A DNA stretch of 64,000 nucleotides from Myoxocephalus aenaeus (taxonomy: Eukaryota > Chordata > Actinopteri > Perciformes > Cottidae), in contig JBAMJR010000089.1 in assembly GCA_038501785.1 (NCBI GenBank), forward strand, positions 9,651,001 to 9,715,000, given 5' to 3'. Below are positions 34,901 to 45,620 of the stretch, piece by piece. The notes beneath the pieces are model-generated. The model saw nothing but the letters and a program-made list of their open reading frames with translations. It did no database searches and was not told the origin of the DNA. Position 1 is the first letter of the stretch; the number at the start of each line of letters is the position of its first letter. A program made the translations under genes and the position numbers.

Positions 34901-37062
34901 ACAGGCATGACGCGGCGCTGGGACGACAGTCAGAAGTATCTCTCAGACAACCCACATCTGGTGTGCGAAGAGACGGCCAACTGCCTCGTCGTCATCTGCA
35001 TCGACTTTGAGATCGACGAGGTGAGTTGCTGTGAGAAAAGTGCGTAAGTGTGTAAACGACTGAAGCATCCCATAATCCTTTTAATTCTCCACGTTCTGGT
35101 AGAAACGTGCTCTGATGGAGCAGGTCGCCCACCAGGCCATCGTCATGCAGTTCATCTTGGATTTGGCTCGGACGCTGAAGGTCGACGCAAGAGGTTGCTT
35201 CAGACAGTTCTTCTCAAAGATCAAGGTCCGTAGTGAGCCAAACGTCTGTCTGTTGCATCTTGAATTTTTTGGGGTGGGGGGTGTTTTTTGTGGGAATTTG
35301 GCCAACGAAGTGTTTCCGGGCCCTCGGCAGACTGCGGACAAGCCGTACCGAGACGAGTTCGACCGCGAGCTGGAGCTGCTGAAGGAGCGGATCCGCGACT
35401 GTGCACAGGCTCGTAAGGAGAGCGCGACGAAGGAGCTCGAGGAAGAAGAGAGGCAGAAGAGACTCGGCCCCGGAGGTTTAGACCCCCTCGAGGTCTATAA
35501 ATCACTACCAAAGGTAAACCGGTCTCACACACGCAGGCGTACGAAAAAGGTCTGGGTGTTTTCAGGGAGAAGTTCGTCACAGTGGTCAGCAGATGTTTGA
35601 CCACTGTAAACCGTAGTTTAGAAGGTGGGCACTTCTTGAAATAACTGAAACAATATTAATACATTTTTGACACCGAACTTGCAAGAAGACACATGCAAAG
35701 GAGGTTGGGTTGTAGACGGTGTTTAAGGAAGTATTTCATGTTTTGTCCTGAGCCAGGCAATATTATTAAATTGTCAGATTTATAAATGGAGTATTAGGTT
35801 TACTCTAGTTGTCAATAGTTTAATAAAATGGTACCTATTTCAGGGGGGGGGGGTAATTTAGTCAATTATAGAAGTGAATTTAGTCGGTTATATACACTTT
35901 AAAAACGAAACTTTAATCATACATTAGACCGTATTCACAACCACTCTAGTTCAGCTTTCTCGAGTCGCCTTTTCTGCCCTTTTCAGCACTCGTCACTTAT
36001 TATGTGTTTCAGTGCAGCGGATCTCAATATATAGTGTTGTGTGTTTGTTTTCAGGCAACTCGATGATAACATAAGCCAATTTAATAACCCAATCAATGAA
36101 ACCTGGTTGGTAAGATCCAACCAAGTCTGTAAAATAGGAGGTTTCCACACTCCTCCATCCTGTAAACGAGGATGTACACTATGAGTCTATGTCAGTGATG
36201 CATGATATCACTAAATGAGTGGTCTTTGGTCGCTCTACATCCCTCGAGGCTGTGAGGGAAAACATCAGGCCTTTCCGAGCTTCTCCCATTCCATCCGTGT
36301 GTTGCTATAGCGGCTCAAGCTACAAGCCTGACGTGAGCTATTTGAAAACACAGCACAGATTTCAAAACCGTTGTTTGTAGACTTTGAAGTCTGTGTCTAT
36401 TGATATGAACCGAGTTGCCGTTTGGATAATCGGAGGAGTCAATACACAGCTCAGCAGAATGGACTCCACCAGTCCGGCATGAGCGCTCTGTGTGCGAGGT
36501 AAATAGCATTGTTTACATTCCTTGAGGCGACACATTTTTCAGCTTCTCCTCAGTGCCATAAAGATTTTAAGTAAAATTAGATCCCAAAAAAACCGAGTAC
36601 TGAAACATACATTTGATGTTTTGGATGACGGCTTTGCGTAAAATTGATCGTCTTCAAGCATTTTTCTCCGAAACCTCGCTCAGTTTTCAGCGCCGACACA
36701 TCAATCTGCAGTCGTGAATTCGGCACGGTGTGTTTATCGGACCGTTTTTTTGGATAGTTTCTGTTTTGTCTTCTAGGAAATACAGAAGGGCTTCGATGAT
36801 AAGAACATTCAGATGCTGCAGGAAGCCATCAACAAGATGGACCTGGAGGTGAGTGAGTTCGTAAGCTGAGCATCTGAGTCGATGAAAACAATCTGAAGAC
36901 CAGAAGGCACAACATATATCTGTTCACTTGATTTGTTGTCTGCGTTTCTCCCTGCAGGAGGGAAAATACCACCTCCGGAGGTGTATTGACTCTGGACTGT
37001 GGGTCCCTGATTCAGGGGCGGAGGAGGAAGAGGAAGAAGCAGATGAGGAAGACGATTCATAA
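31919..37062 (+). CDS. cdc37: Hsp90 co-chaperone Cdc37
   Basis: Cdc37 loads protein kinases onto Hsp90 in the cytosol. Eight exons: 31919-32023, 33420-33719, 33800-33905, 34905-35020, 35103-35225, 35331-35513, 36777-36848 and 36958-37062, giving 369 residues (human about 378). The N-terminus MSIDYSVWDHIYVSDDEDAT carries the CK2 site Ser (residue 14 here because of one extra residue) in VSDDEDA. Next come the charged kinase-binding coiled region (exon 2), then the conserved GMTRRWDDSQKYLSDN and VCEETANCLVV segment. The Hsp90-binding middle domain (MEQVAHQAIVMQFILDLART, ACFRQFF-like, KRLGPGGLDPLEVYKSLP) follows, then CIDSGLWVPDSG and an acidic tail. Exon 1 ends at a weak GTCAGC donor chosen because phase and homology agree. 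The C-terminus lacks the DVSV-type end of mammals. The spelling differs enough that this may be one of two teleost paralogues. Confidence 0.95.
34633..34870. repeat. Minisatellite in cdc37 intron 3
   Basis: About eleven tandem units of 21-22 bp, consensus GTTCAAAACCCCAATCGCTG plus GA, ending just before exon 4. Inner units are nearly identical and outer ones diverged. The open frame through it is not coding. Confidence 0.95.
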
Positions 37063-37183
37063 GAGAAGAGTGAACATCCTTTGTTAGTTGACAAAGTGAT
37101 GCTTAATGCATGCAACATAATGTAAACATATTCAATTATATAGTTATGTAATTATTAATGTATATAGACTATGTGATATTTAA

Positions 37184-37189
37184 AATAAA
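37184..37189 (+). terminator. cdc37 polyadenylation signal
   Basis: AATAAA lies about 120 bp after the cdc37 stop codon. Confidence 0.75.
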
Positions 37190-37706
37190 ACTGGAGTACC
37201 GGCTATGAAGTCTTATATTGCAGACAATTAATGACATTAGAATCAGCTGATTTGATACGAATCACCAGTTCACTCCTGTAGTTTACTAATCACCTTTTTA
37301 GAAAATAAATAAAACAGCTCTCACATTGCAGACCTTTCAACAGTTACTCAGTGGCTCATATTTTTTAAATACCATTTCAGTTGGCCGCGGTATCTTTATT
37401 AAATTATGGATAAGTCTTCCTTCTCTTCACACCTTCATCGATTGAAGACTGCAGCTTGAAAGATCACTTAAAATTCAGCCACCTGGTTTAATGAGTGTGA
37501 CTCAGACATTGACTTATACACCTTTGACATATACAACAAATCCTCCAGACGTCATATTTCACTTGTTACTTGTTCTATTATTTCCATCACAGACACTTGA
37601 CCGTTTACAGATCAAACAATCTTTTTGCTTCTGTTGTCAAACTGCGGCTCAACACCGCCACCTCAAGTCTGTTTGGGGACAGAACGCCCATAAACTCCAT
37701 CAGAGG
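37190..37706. other. Intergenic region, nothing recognised
   Basis: AT-rich sequence between cdc37 and the Harbinger insertion. Overlapping short ORFs have no motifs. Confidence 0.55.
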
Positions 37707-39004
37707 CCAGGGCCCTATTTTTCGTACCTGGCTAAACAAAGTCAGGCAAATGTCCTAATCTCCAGGTTAAATTAGCGAGATGATTGACATCAGGCTATCT
37801 GGGTTCTTCACGGCTGATCCGCGCTGAAACGGTCTTGTTAATTCTAGCCAGACGTCAGTCCTCTGGATAAATGCGCGTGTCCGTTCTTCTTCAGAAGGGA
37901 TAATAATCGAGCACTGACACCACGATCTTCTAACAGTACAATGCCAAATAAACTCAGAGGAACCTTTTTTTATTTCTCCGATGAGAAGCAGGAGATGATC
38001 ATGACGACATATGAGGAAGTCAATACCTTAATCATTCACAGCAAACGTGTTGCGAATATTCCAACGTTTTTGTAACATTGTTGCCGTGAACGCAGCTTAA
38101 CATCGCCCCCGCTGCGAGACATAAGCGCCGCAAATATATCAGACAAGTTAAATGCGTCAGTGTTGGGAAAATGTATCTGCAAATTTTAAGTGCTTCATCA
38201 CCCAGATCAATCAGATTATATTTACGAATAAATATATACTTATGAGGATATATGTACTGTATGCGCGTATGAATCATGTACTATATGTATATACATGTAT
38301 GTGTATATTTCTATATAACTAGGAGTTTGAATATGTGTATGGGCGGATCAGTATATATGTATTATTCATAATCAGAAATTCAATCAATTGAAGCAGTGAA
38401 AAGAAATTGTGTGTGATTCTCTGTATTCTTATCATGAGTCCACCTTAATCATGTTCTACAATAATGATATGTATGGTGTACTAATAACACTGTCATATAA
38501 TTATGAGTGCTTTCAACACATCCATAAGTTTCTTAAGCGCTAAATAAACTTAAGAACAGCGCGGCATGCAGCGGGTGAGAGTCTCTGTCTGTGAGACGGG
38601 TGATCGGCTGCGCCGTGTGGTGATCAGTGTCCGCGGCTCGAGAAGCTCTCGTAAATAAATGATTCCTTGAAGGCAGAATCTATAGCGCTGCGTACAGGAA
38701 GTCATGATAATGTGAGGACGGATCTTGGCGATCTCAATGAACTCTCTCCCAATAAAACTAATATAACTATATCGCTCCTTCATCAATGAGGAAGTGAGCT
38801 GCCTTTTTTGTCCGGTGGGAGTGGCCAGCTTATCCAGTGAATTTCAGTTAGCCTGCCCGGGAGCAGGTTTACATTTTTGGCTGTGTTGCTATGGTGATTT
38901 ATCTAAGCTTGCTTCGAGAAACCGAATAAGCCAGACCTACGTCATCTTATCCTGACAATTAGCCCGCTAACTCAGTAAGCCAGGTACGAAAAATAGGGCC
39001 CTGG
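37707..39004. mobile_element. Decayed PIF-Harbinger DNA transposon with terminal inverted repeats
   Basis: The ends are 27-bp perfect inverted repeats (37707-37733 and 38978-39004) beginning CCAGGGCCCTATTTTTCGTA. They are flanked on both sides by AGG, a possible 3-bp target duplication as expected for this superfamily. Inside, the plus strand near 37940-38040 reads like a Myb/SANT-type DNA-binding accessory protein (FSDEKQEMIMTTYEEV). The minus strand at 38786-38550 reads like the N-terminus of a HARBI1-type transposase (QRYRFCLQGIIYLRELLEP, then a TRRSR..VSQTETL stretch). The catalytic nuclease part is missing, so this is an internally deleted, non-autonomous copy that still shows the two-gene Harbinger layout. 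Confidence 0.75.
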
Positions 39005-39649
39005 AGGATGGACACCAACCGGACATAGCTTCCTCACTTAACTTTTTTGCGACAGGCAAATTAAATCGACTGTTTGATTCAGACTGTCGAAGGTGAACGT
39101 GACGTACAGTATTTTCTTGACCTCACGGGCCACTTGTCTGGACGGTTTCTCAGTTCTGACCAATTAAGTTTCACCTTTTTCTTTCGTGAAGTTCCAAAAA
39201 CAGGAGGCAAAGCAAAACTTGACTCAGTCCTCATCCTCCACCAACTTGATGTCCCAATATTTTGCGCTATCAAACACTAGTTTTTACAATGAAAAACCCT
39301 GTAGACTTCACAGCATCTTGCAAACACAATATTCTAAACCTGCTTTGGCCATATGCACCAAAAATGTTGGCAACCGTGGCACAGCACCTATAATTATGCT
39401 ATTGGACTGTAAAGTGACCCAAACATATTTATTGTTTACATGTGGGACTGACTTCTTTTTGTGAAAAGGGATCTGGTGGCTGCAGGAAAAGGACGATAAA
39501 AAGGCATAATAGTTTCCCTACAAAGTCTAAACCTGGAGGAGGAAACACAACCTCCCAAACAGAGCTGGGGAAGAGGCGGGGCTTCTGCTGAAGAGGCGGT
39601 GCTTCTATGTCAAGTTCCTGAAGAGAAACTTAAAGTTTGTCAGTGCAAC

Positions 39650-39734
39650 AGTCGAGACAAGTCTTTTTGTTTCTGTCGAAAGAAATATTACACTTTGCTC
39701 TTCGGTATTTTCTCAACAGCTGAACCAAATACTG
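39650..39734 (+). other. Putative non-coding first exon of TRIM copy 1
   Basis: The sequence ends CAAATACTG followed by a GTGAGTGACAGC donor. The coding exon starts after an acceptor TTCCCAG (ends 40573), ten bases before the ATG. The same exon-end sequence precedes the other TRIM copies, which supports a two-exon structure with a 5' UTR intron. The exon start is a guess. Confidence 0.55.
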
Positions 39735-40582
39735 GTGAGTGACAGCTGATGATATTTACTGTCTTTTGTAGATTTATAATAATTTGCTGTAAATAAGGAA
39801 TGTCTATGTGTAAAATACGTTACTTAAGAAAGAATATAAACAATAAGGGGGCGGGAACCTTATGAAATTGTGTATTGTAACATGGGGAAAGTCACAGTTA
39901 GTTTAGTTAGTGTGTTCACATAGGAGATGTTGTAGGTAGGTCAGGATGAGCTCATAGTTCTACTCAAAATGGGGGCCATGCCAGATACCCCTTGTTACAG
40001 AAAAACAACTCGCTCAGTTACACAGGGGGGTGGAGAGGTGACGTCAAGTACGAGGAAGCAAAGTGTGCTGAGGTACCACCTTTGAACCAACCCAGATGCT
40101 GCCTCCACCTCGGTGAAACTGATAACCAATTGCACGCTGCAATGTTGAGCCAATGAGAGGCGATGATGGCCATTATATTGATCCATAATATGAAATGTTT
40201 TACACCGATCGGGGTGCATAATTTGAAGGCCGTTAGATAGTTTGGTGGACTGTGGACGCTGTGTTTTGTGCACCCTCGTATACACTGTACCATCAACTTT
40301 TTATTGAATTCGTTTTATTATAACTTACTGAATCCAGAACTTTTCTACGAGTCTACCACCCAAAGATTTCAGAACATAACAGTTTCAATAACTTAAAACA
40401 AAACTCACAGCTATAATCAAACAGGAAGTTACACTCTTTTCATTTCATTATGACACGTGGCCAGATGGCCTTAAGTGAAGACCTACAAGGAGTAAAGTCA
40501 AATTAAGCTGAAGTTCTAATAATTAATGATGTATTAAAATCGTTTTTAGTAACACTTTGACTTTTGTTCCCAGTGTGTAGAT

Positions 40583-40897
40583 ATGGCTGCTGCAAACTAT
40601 CTGCCATCAGAAGATCAGTTTCTGTGCTCCGTCTGTCTGGATGTGTTCACTGATCCAGTCAGCACACCATGTGGACACAACTTCTGCAAAAAGTGCATCA
40701 CTGAACACTGGAATATCAGTGGCAGGTGCCAGTGTCCCTTGTGTAATGAGGTTTTCACCACAAGACCGGATCTGAGGGTCAACACCTTGTTGTCTGAGAT
40801 GGTTTCTCAGTTCAGACAGTCGGCTGAGATGATCCAGAGGAAACGACAGAAGATTCAGTTAGTGCTTTCTATGGTACGGCTTCTTAAAGAGACCTGA
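40583..40897 (+). CDS. TRIM copy 1: truncated, RING-only protein (104 aa)
   Basis: It starts like the full-length neighbours (MAAANYLPSEDQFLCSVCLD) and keeps the complete C3HC4 RING (Cys15, Cys18, Cys30, His32, Cys35, Cys38, Cys51 and Cys54). After QFRQSA the sequence jumps to a coiled-coil fragment (EMIQRKRQKIQ). It then jumps into what is 3' flank in the other copies (GGCTTCTTAAAGAGACC), where it stops. Two internal deletions have removed both B-boxes, most of the coiled coil and PRY-SPRY. The RING is undamaged, so it may be an expressed RING-only E3 ubiquitin ligase, or a pseudogene that has kept its reading frame by chance. Confidence 0.65.
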   Translation: MAAANYLPSEDQFLCSVCLDVFTDPVSTPCGHNFCKKCITEHWNISGRCQCPLCNEVFTTRPDLRVNTLLSEMVSQFRQSAEMIQRKRQKIQLVLSMVRLLKET

Positions 40898-41103
40898 GAG
40901 CTCTGTCTGTTAGGCTCAGCGATGCAGTGAGAAGTTGGAATTTCCTTCAGAATGTAAATTACTAAACAAAGATTGCATTTATACTGATTTACATTTATTT
41001 TAGTTTTAAATTAGGATCTTTCTTACTTGTGGACTGTGGGTGTAACTCTGTTGATCTCTACAGATGTTAACAGGGAGGATGTCTTTCCTGAAATTATATT
41101 ATG

Positions 41104-41524
41104 TTAAAGGAACAGTGTGTGACATTTAGGGGTATTAATTAGCAGCAATGGAATATAATACTCATAACTATGTTTTAATCAGTGTATAATCAACACAAAC
41201 TAAGAATCGTAGTGTTTTCGTGAGCTTAGAAAAAGCCATGAATATCTACTTCCGGAGCGACTCGTCTTCCACATTCCGCCATCTTGCGCCGTCATGTTTC
41301 TACGGTAGCCCAGAAGGGACATTGGCTCTGGAGAGAGACATTCGCCTTTTACTTGATCTGAAGGTACGGATGCGTACAGAAACCCCGGTGATAAACTACC
41401 GGAAGATTGAAAAACCCCGACATTAGTACTCTTTAATGTTTTTTGTGTCAAAATGTTTTGAGCTTAGAAACAAGGAGGAATGGTCCACTCAGTTTACATC
41501 TACAGAAGGACGGTGTGGCTTTAA
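41104..41524. mobile_element. MITE-like repeat, copy a
   Basis: It begins TTAAAGGAACAGTGTGTGAC and ends GGTGTGGCTTTAA. The ends are imperfect inverted repeats with TTAA at both borders, as in TTAA-targeting DNA transposons. The body includes TCTACTTCCGGAGCGACTCG and GCCATCTTG. It recurs at 47312, 53556 and 58448 at the same place in each TRIM unit. Confidence 0.65.
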
Positions 41525-42489
41525 GAGAGATTGCATAAAATATATTGTTTAACCCATTTATACTTTTTTACTTTTATTTCATTGAATTACTATATTGTCT
41601 GTATACAGTTTTTTTCTCCATGTTTTCCATTGAAATCTTTCAATGGCTGTTGTGTCTGTGTATTATTCCACAATTACTAAATAACATTTGTTCAAAAGGC
41701 TTCCTAACTAGTCCATGACAGATTGTTTAAAATGAGTGACTTATTCAAGCATTGAGTCCTTTATCTTATTTCCTTATTTCTAAATCACTGCCCCATCAAG
41801 CAAACTGCCTGATCTCTTTTTTTATCATCAGAAATGTATTGAGCAATAACAATTTCCAACAATATATGCACATACTGTAATGGTAAAATATAGCATTGCT
41901 TATGTTACAACAGATTATAGAAGTTACATAGAGAAATTGTTCGTATCTAATGAAAAGGTACTAAGCAAATGTAAGCAGAAGTGATTTGAAGGCAATGGGC
42001 TTCTGTCCTGAGACGGCCTGCAAGCTAGCAGAGGTAACAACGTATCGCAATGTGCCTGGGAAAGCCCGTTTTAAGTATCGTTTGCAAAGCTAACATTGAT
42101 AAGAGTTGATTGTATTGTGTTCTGAGAAAAATGCTTCCTCGGCCGAAACTATATCTGGTTTAGTCTAGTTCAGTTATACTAGTGTTCAAGTAAAAAAGGG
42201 TGTTACTTCTGATATGTAAAAATATACTGGTTACTTTTTTATGTTGAAGAAATCTTGCTGCAGACTGCAATGGTAGCTGTTACACGTTTCCTCCTTTCTT
42301 GCAAGAAATTAACGGAAAAAGACAACTTTGATTCTTGAGACTTTATTCCTCCTTCCCCGGGTGACAAAGAAAATCTTCCATCACAATACTTAGAGTGTAA
42401 AGATACACCAGACAAAGAGACTTGCACAGCATTCACGACGACAAGGCCAATGGATTAGAGACACGAAAACCAAACCAGCAATGACATGT
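41525..42489. other. TRIM-unit 3' flank, no gene
   Basis: AT-rich flanking sequence shared with the downstream units (compare 47731, 53972 and 58868). No RNA gene or coding exon was seen. Confidence 0.6.
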
Positions 42490-42925
42490 AGAGAACGACA
42501 AAGAAACAGGCTGAAGACTCCATCAACACTCTGTATTATTAGTGCTCTTAATTTTTCTATCATTATTCTGCTTCCTGCTCTCATTGTATGACTCATTTAT
42601 ATCATATGCATTGATTGAGTTGTAATAGTATGTTGTTTATTCTGACCACATGACATCTGTTGCTCTCCATCCTGGGAGAGGATCCTCCTCTGTTCGTCTC
42701 CCTTATGGTTCTCCCTGTTTTCATCCCTGTTGAAGGGTTTTGTTTTGGGGAGTTTTTCCTGTTGCGATGGTTCAAGGACAGAGGAGGTTGTGTGCTGTAC
42801 AGGTTGCAAAGCCCTCAGAGGCAACAATGTGACTGTGGGCTCTACAAATAAATTCAATTGAATTAAATATTAAATGAGGACAAAGCTGAAGAGGGTCCAG
42901 CAGTATACTGTAGATGTGAATCTTA
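42490..42925 (+). pseudogene. TRIM pseudogene remnant
   Basis: A 37-bp piece at 42490-42526 matches the coiled-coil coding sequence of the intact copies with two differences. A second piece at about 42890-42925 (GCTGAAGAGGGTCCAG and onward) matches the start of the PRY domain. A dispersed repeat separates them. Nothing is translatable. Confidence 0.7.
42660..42866. repeat. Dispersed repeat inside a TRIM pseudogene
   Basis: It contains GTTGAAGGGTTTTGTTTTGG, CAAGGACAGAGGAGGTTGTG, AAAGCCCTCAGAGGCAAC and a tail ACAAATAAATTCAATTGAAT. I recognise it as a widespread fish repeat with a LINE-type 3' end. A second copy is at 59590-59775, so both pseudogene segments carry it. Confidence 0.6.
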
Positions 42926-43499
42926 TTCTTATCTTATGATACTCAGAGATGAAAAAAATACAAATGTTTTCATGTGGCGAACTCCTGCAAAGACGACACA
43001 ATTACTTCCTGAGCTTTCAGAGTAACACAGTATTACAGGGATCCTTAACTTGTTGAGATTGTTGTATCTCCTTCCTGCAAAACATTATTAAAGAGAACCA
43101 AACTGAACTCATCCTGCCCCAAAAGTGAGAGAGAAAATGTTGATGCATGAAAAGGTGAACAAATAGGCCAAGCACTGAGCTGAACTCTGGACTGACAGAG
43201 GGATTGTTGCAGAGCACGTTGAAGGGGCTTTTTGTCTTGTTCTTGCATGTTTGAATAACTTGTAAAGAATTAGCTTCTAAAGCTGAAAATATAGAAAGTA
43301 AAAAATCTGCAACAAACCCCGGTCCATCGTGATTTGCTCCTTAAAGACGAAATGCCTTTGTGTGACATGTGTATCACTAAAGTCATGTTCATACCTGAAG
43401 GAAGCAATAAAACCTCATAAACAAGCTGCAATAAGAGGTTGAGCGCTTCCTCATCACACCTTGACCTCTCAGATACAACTTGGTCAGAGCGACAGCGGA

Positions 43500-43588
43500 G
43501 CTGCAGTCGAGACAAGTGTCTGGGTTTCTGTCTAAAGGAATATTAAACTGACTTTTTCAGGTCTTTCTCAACAACTGACCAAATACTG
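43500..43588 (+). other. Putative non-coding first exon of TRIM copy 2
   Basis: It contains CAGTCGAGACAAGTGTCTGG and ends CAAATACTG before a GTGAGTGACAGC donor. The paired acceptor TCCTCAG ends at 43807. Start position uncertain. Confidence 0.55.
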
Positions 43589-43816
43589 GTGAGTGACAGC
43601 TGATCATATTGTCTGTGTTTCAATAACTAGCGTTAACACAAAAGTTGCAGCTCTAATTAAACAGGAAGTTACACTTCTGACACTGGTCAGATGGAAATCT
43701 CAGTTAAATAAACATAAATATTGCAGTAAGTATACTTTGAAATTGTTTACAAATAAAAATTACATGTGTAACAAAGCATTTTTTCACACTTTGACTTTTG
43801 TCCTCAGTGTGTAGAT

Positions 43817-45460
43817 ATGGCTGCTGCCAGCAATCTGCTGTCTGAAGATCAGTTTCTGTGCTCCGTCTGTCTGGATGTGTTCACTGATCCAGTCAGCACA
43901 CCATGTGGACACAACTTCTGCAAGAAGTGCATCACTGAACACTGGAATATCAGTGACAGGTACCAGTGTCCCTTGTGTAATGATGTTTTCACCATGAGAC
44001 CGGATTTGAGGGTTAATACTTTGTTGTCTGAGGTGGTTTCTCAGTTCAGACAGTCGGCTCAACAGAAAGCCAGCAGCAGCAGCTCAGAGCAACAAGAGTC
44101 CAAACCAGCAGAAGTTCCCTGTGACGTCTGCACTGGAACCAAACTGAAGGCCCTGAAGTCCTGCCTGGTGTGTCTGGAGTCCTACTGTGAGACTCACCTG
44201 GAGCCTCATCTGACAGCTTCAGGCCTGAAGAGACATCAGCTGATGGACCCTGTGGAGAACCTGGAAGGCAGGATGTGTACGAAGCACGATAAACCACTGG
44301 AGCTGTTCTGTAAGACCGACCAGACATGTGTCTGCATGCTCTGCATCTGTTCAGACCACAAGATGCACGATGTTGTTCCTCTGAAAGAAGGATATGAAGG
44401 AAAGAAGGTCGAGCTGGAGAAGACAGAGGCTGAAATTCAGGAGATGATCCAGAAGAGACGACTGAAGATTCAGGAGGTCAAACACATAGTGGAGCTCAGT
44501 GAGGAAGATGCAGACAGAGAGAAAGCAGAAGGTGTTCAGGTCTTCACTGATCTGAAGGAGTCTGTTGAGAGAAAACTGAATGAGCTCATCAATACGATAG
44601 AAGAGAAGCAGAGAACAACAAAGAAACAGGCTGAATACTCCATCAAAGAGCTGGAACAGGAAATCTCTGAGCTGATGAAGAGGAGCACTGAGGTGGAGAA
44701 GCTCTCCCTCTCTGAAGACCACCTCCACCTTCTCCAGAGCTTCCAGTCCCTAAACATCCACCTCCCACCACCCACCAAGGACTGGACAAAGGTCAGTGTT
44801 CCTCCAGCATCATATGAGGGGACTGTGAGGAGAGCTGTGTCTCAGCTGGAGGAGACGCTCAGTGAAAAGATGAAGAAGCTGGTTGCTGAAGCTGAGCTGA
44901 AGAGGGTCCAGAAGTTTGCAGTGGATGTGACTTATGATCCTGATACAGCTTATCCTGAACTCATCCTGTCTGATGAAGGCAAACAAGTATGTCATGGTGA
45001 TGTGAGGAATAATCTCCCAAACAACCCAGAGAGATTTACTCACTATATTTGCGTCCTGGGAAAGCAGAGTTTCTCTTCAGGCAGATTTTACTTTGAGGTT
45101 CAAGTTAAAGGAAAGACTGAATGGGATTTAGGAGTGGTCACAGAGTCGATCAACAGGAAGGGACTCATCACAATGAGCCCTCAGAATGGTTACTGGACTA
45201 TATGTTTGACAAATGAAAATGAGTATGAAGCCCTTGAAGCCCCTCCAGTTCTTCTCTCTCTGAAGTCTCAGCCTCAGAAGGTGGGGGTGTTTGTGGACTA
45301 TGAGGAGGGTCTGGTCTCCTTCTATGACGTAGAAGCTGCAGCTCTTATCTACTCCTTTACTGGCTGCTCCTTCAAGGAGGAACTCTTCCCATTATTCAGT
45401 CCTGGTCCTAATCGTCGTGGTAAAAACTCTCCACATCTGATCATCTCTCCTGTGAATTAA
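43817..45460 (+). CDS. TRIM copy 2: RING/B-box/coiled-coil/PRY-SPRY E3 ubiquitin ligase (547 aa)
   Basis: The whole coding region is one exon. Domains by residue: C3HC4 RING 15-54; B-box1-like zinc site about 102-140; B-box2 about 154-184 (Cys154, His157, Cys165, Asp168, Cys173, Cys176, His181 and His184); coiled coil about 195-360; PRY from about 368 (VDVTYDPDTAYPELILS); SPRY to 545, with GRFYFEVQV, WDLGV and VGVFVDYEEGLVSFYDV. This is the class IV TRIM layout, and the text resembles the teleost bloodthirsty/TRIM39-like expansion. Members are E3 ligases, often linked to antiviral or inflammatory signalling, with target choice through SPRY; the role here is inferred. A 1.2-kb RTE insertion follows it. 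Confidence 0.9.
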   Translation: MAAASNLLSEDQFLCSVCLDVFTDPVSTPCGHNFCKKCITEHWNISDRYQCPLCNDVFTMRPDLRVNTLLSEVVSQFRQSAQQKASSSSSEQQESKPAEVPCDVCTGTKLKALKSCLVCLESYCETHLEPHLTASGLKRHQLMDPVENLEGRMCTKHDKPLELFCKTDQTCVCMLCICSDHKMHDVVPLKEGYEGKKVELEKTEAEIQEMIQKRRLKIQEVKHIVELSEEDADREKAEGVQVFTDLKESVERKLNELINTIEEKQRTTKKQAEYSIKELEQEISELMKRSTEVEKLSLSEDHLHLLQSFQSLNIHLPPPTKDWTKVSVPPASYEGTVRRAVSQLEETLSEKMKKLVAEAELKRVQKFAVDVTYDPDTAYPELILSDEGKQVCHGDVRNNLPNNPERFTHYICVLGKQSFSSGRFYFEVQVKGKTEWDLGVVTESINRKGLITMSPQNGYWTICLTNENEYEALEAPPVLLSLKSQPQKVGVFVDYEEGLVSFYDVEAAALIYSFTGCSFKEELFPLFSPGPNRRGKNSPHLIISPVN

Positions 45461-45620
45461 ACTGCCTGATCTTTTTTACGATCAGAAATTCCCTGAACAA
45501 TAATGCATGGCCAACAAATCATATTCACATCAAAGTAGTCTTCATACTTCCAGTGTATTTATACACCAGACAAAGTTGTAATACTACAATACTGACACAT
45601 TGGTCAATATGTGGACGCCA

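Noticed and set aside
39617..39632. Interferon-response elements upstream of the TRIM leader exons (CTGAAGAGAAACT, AGAAACGAAAGTT, CTGAAGTGAAACT)
   Set aside because: Each departs from GAAANNGAAA by spacing or by two bases. They may be IRF half-sites but do not meet the standard met by the ICAM-like genes.
44351..44728. Minus-strand 125-codon ORFs antisense to the TRIM coiled coil (also 51667 and 56700)
   Set aside because: Shadow frames of a strongly biased coding region; no splice or promoter support.
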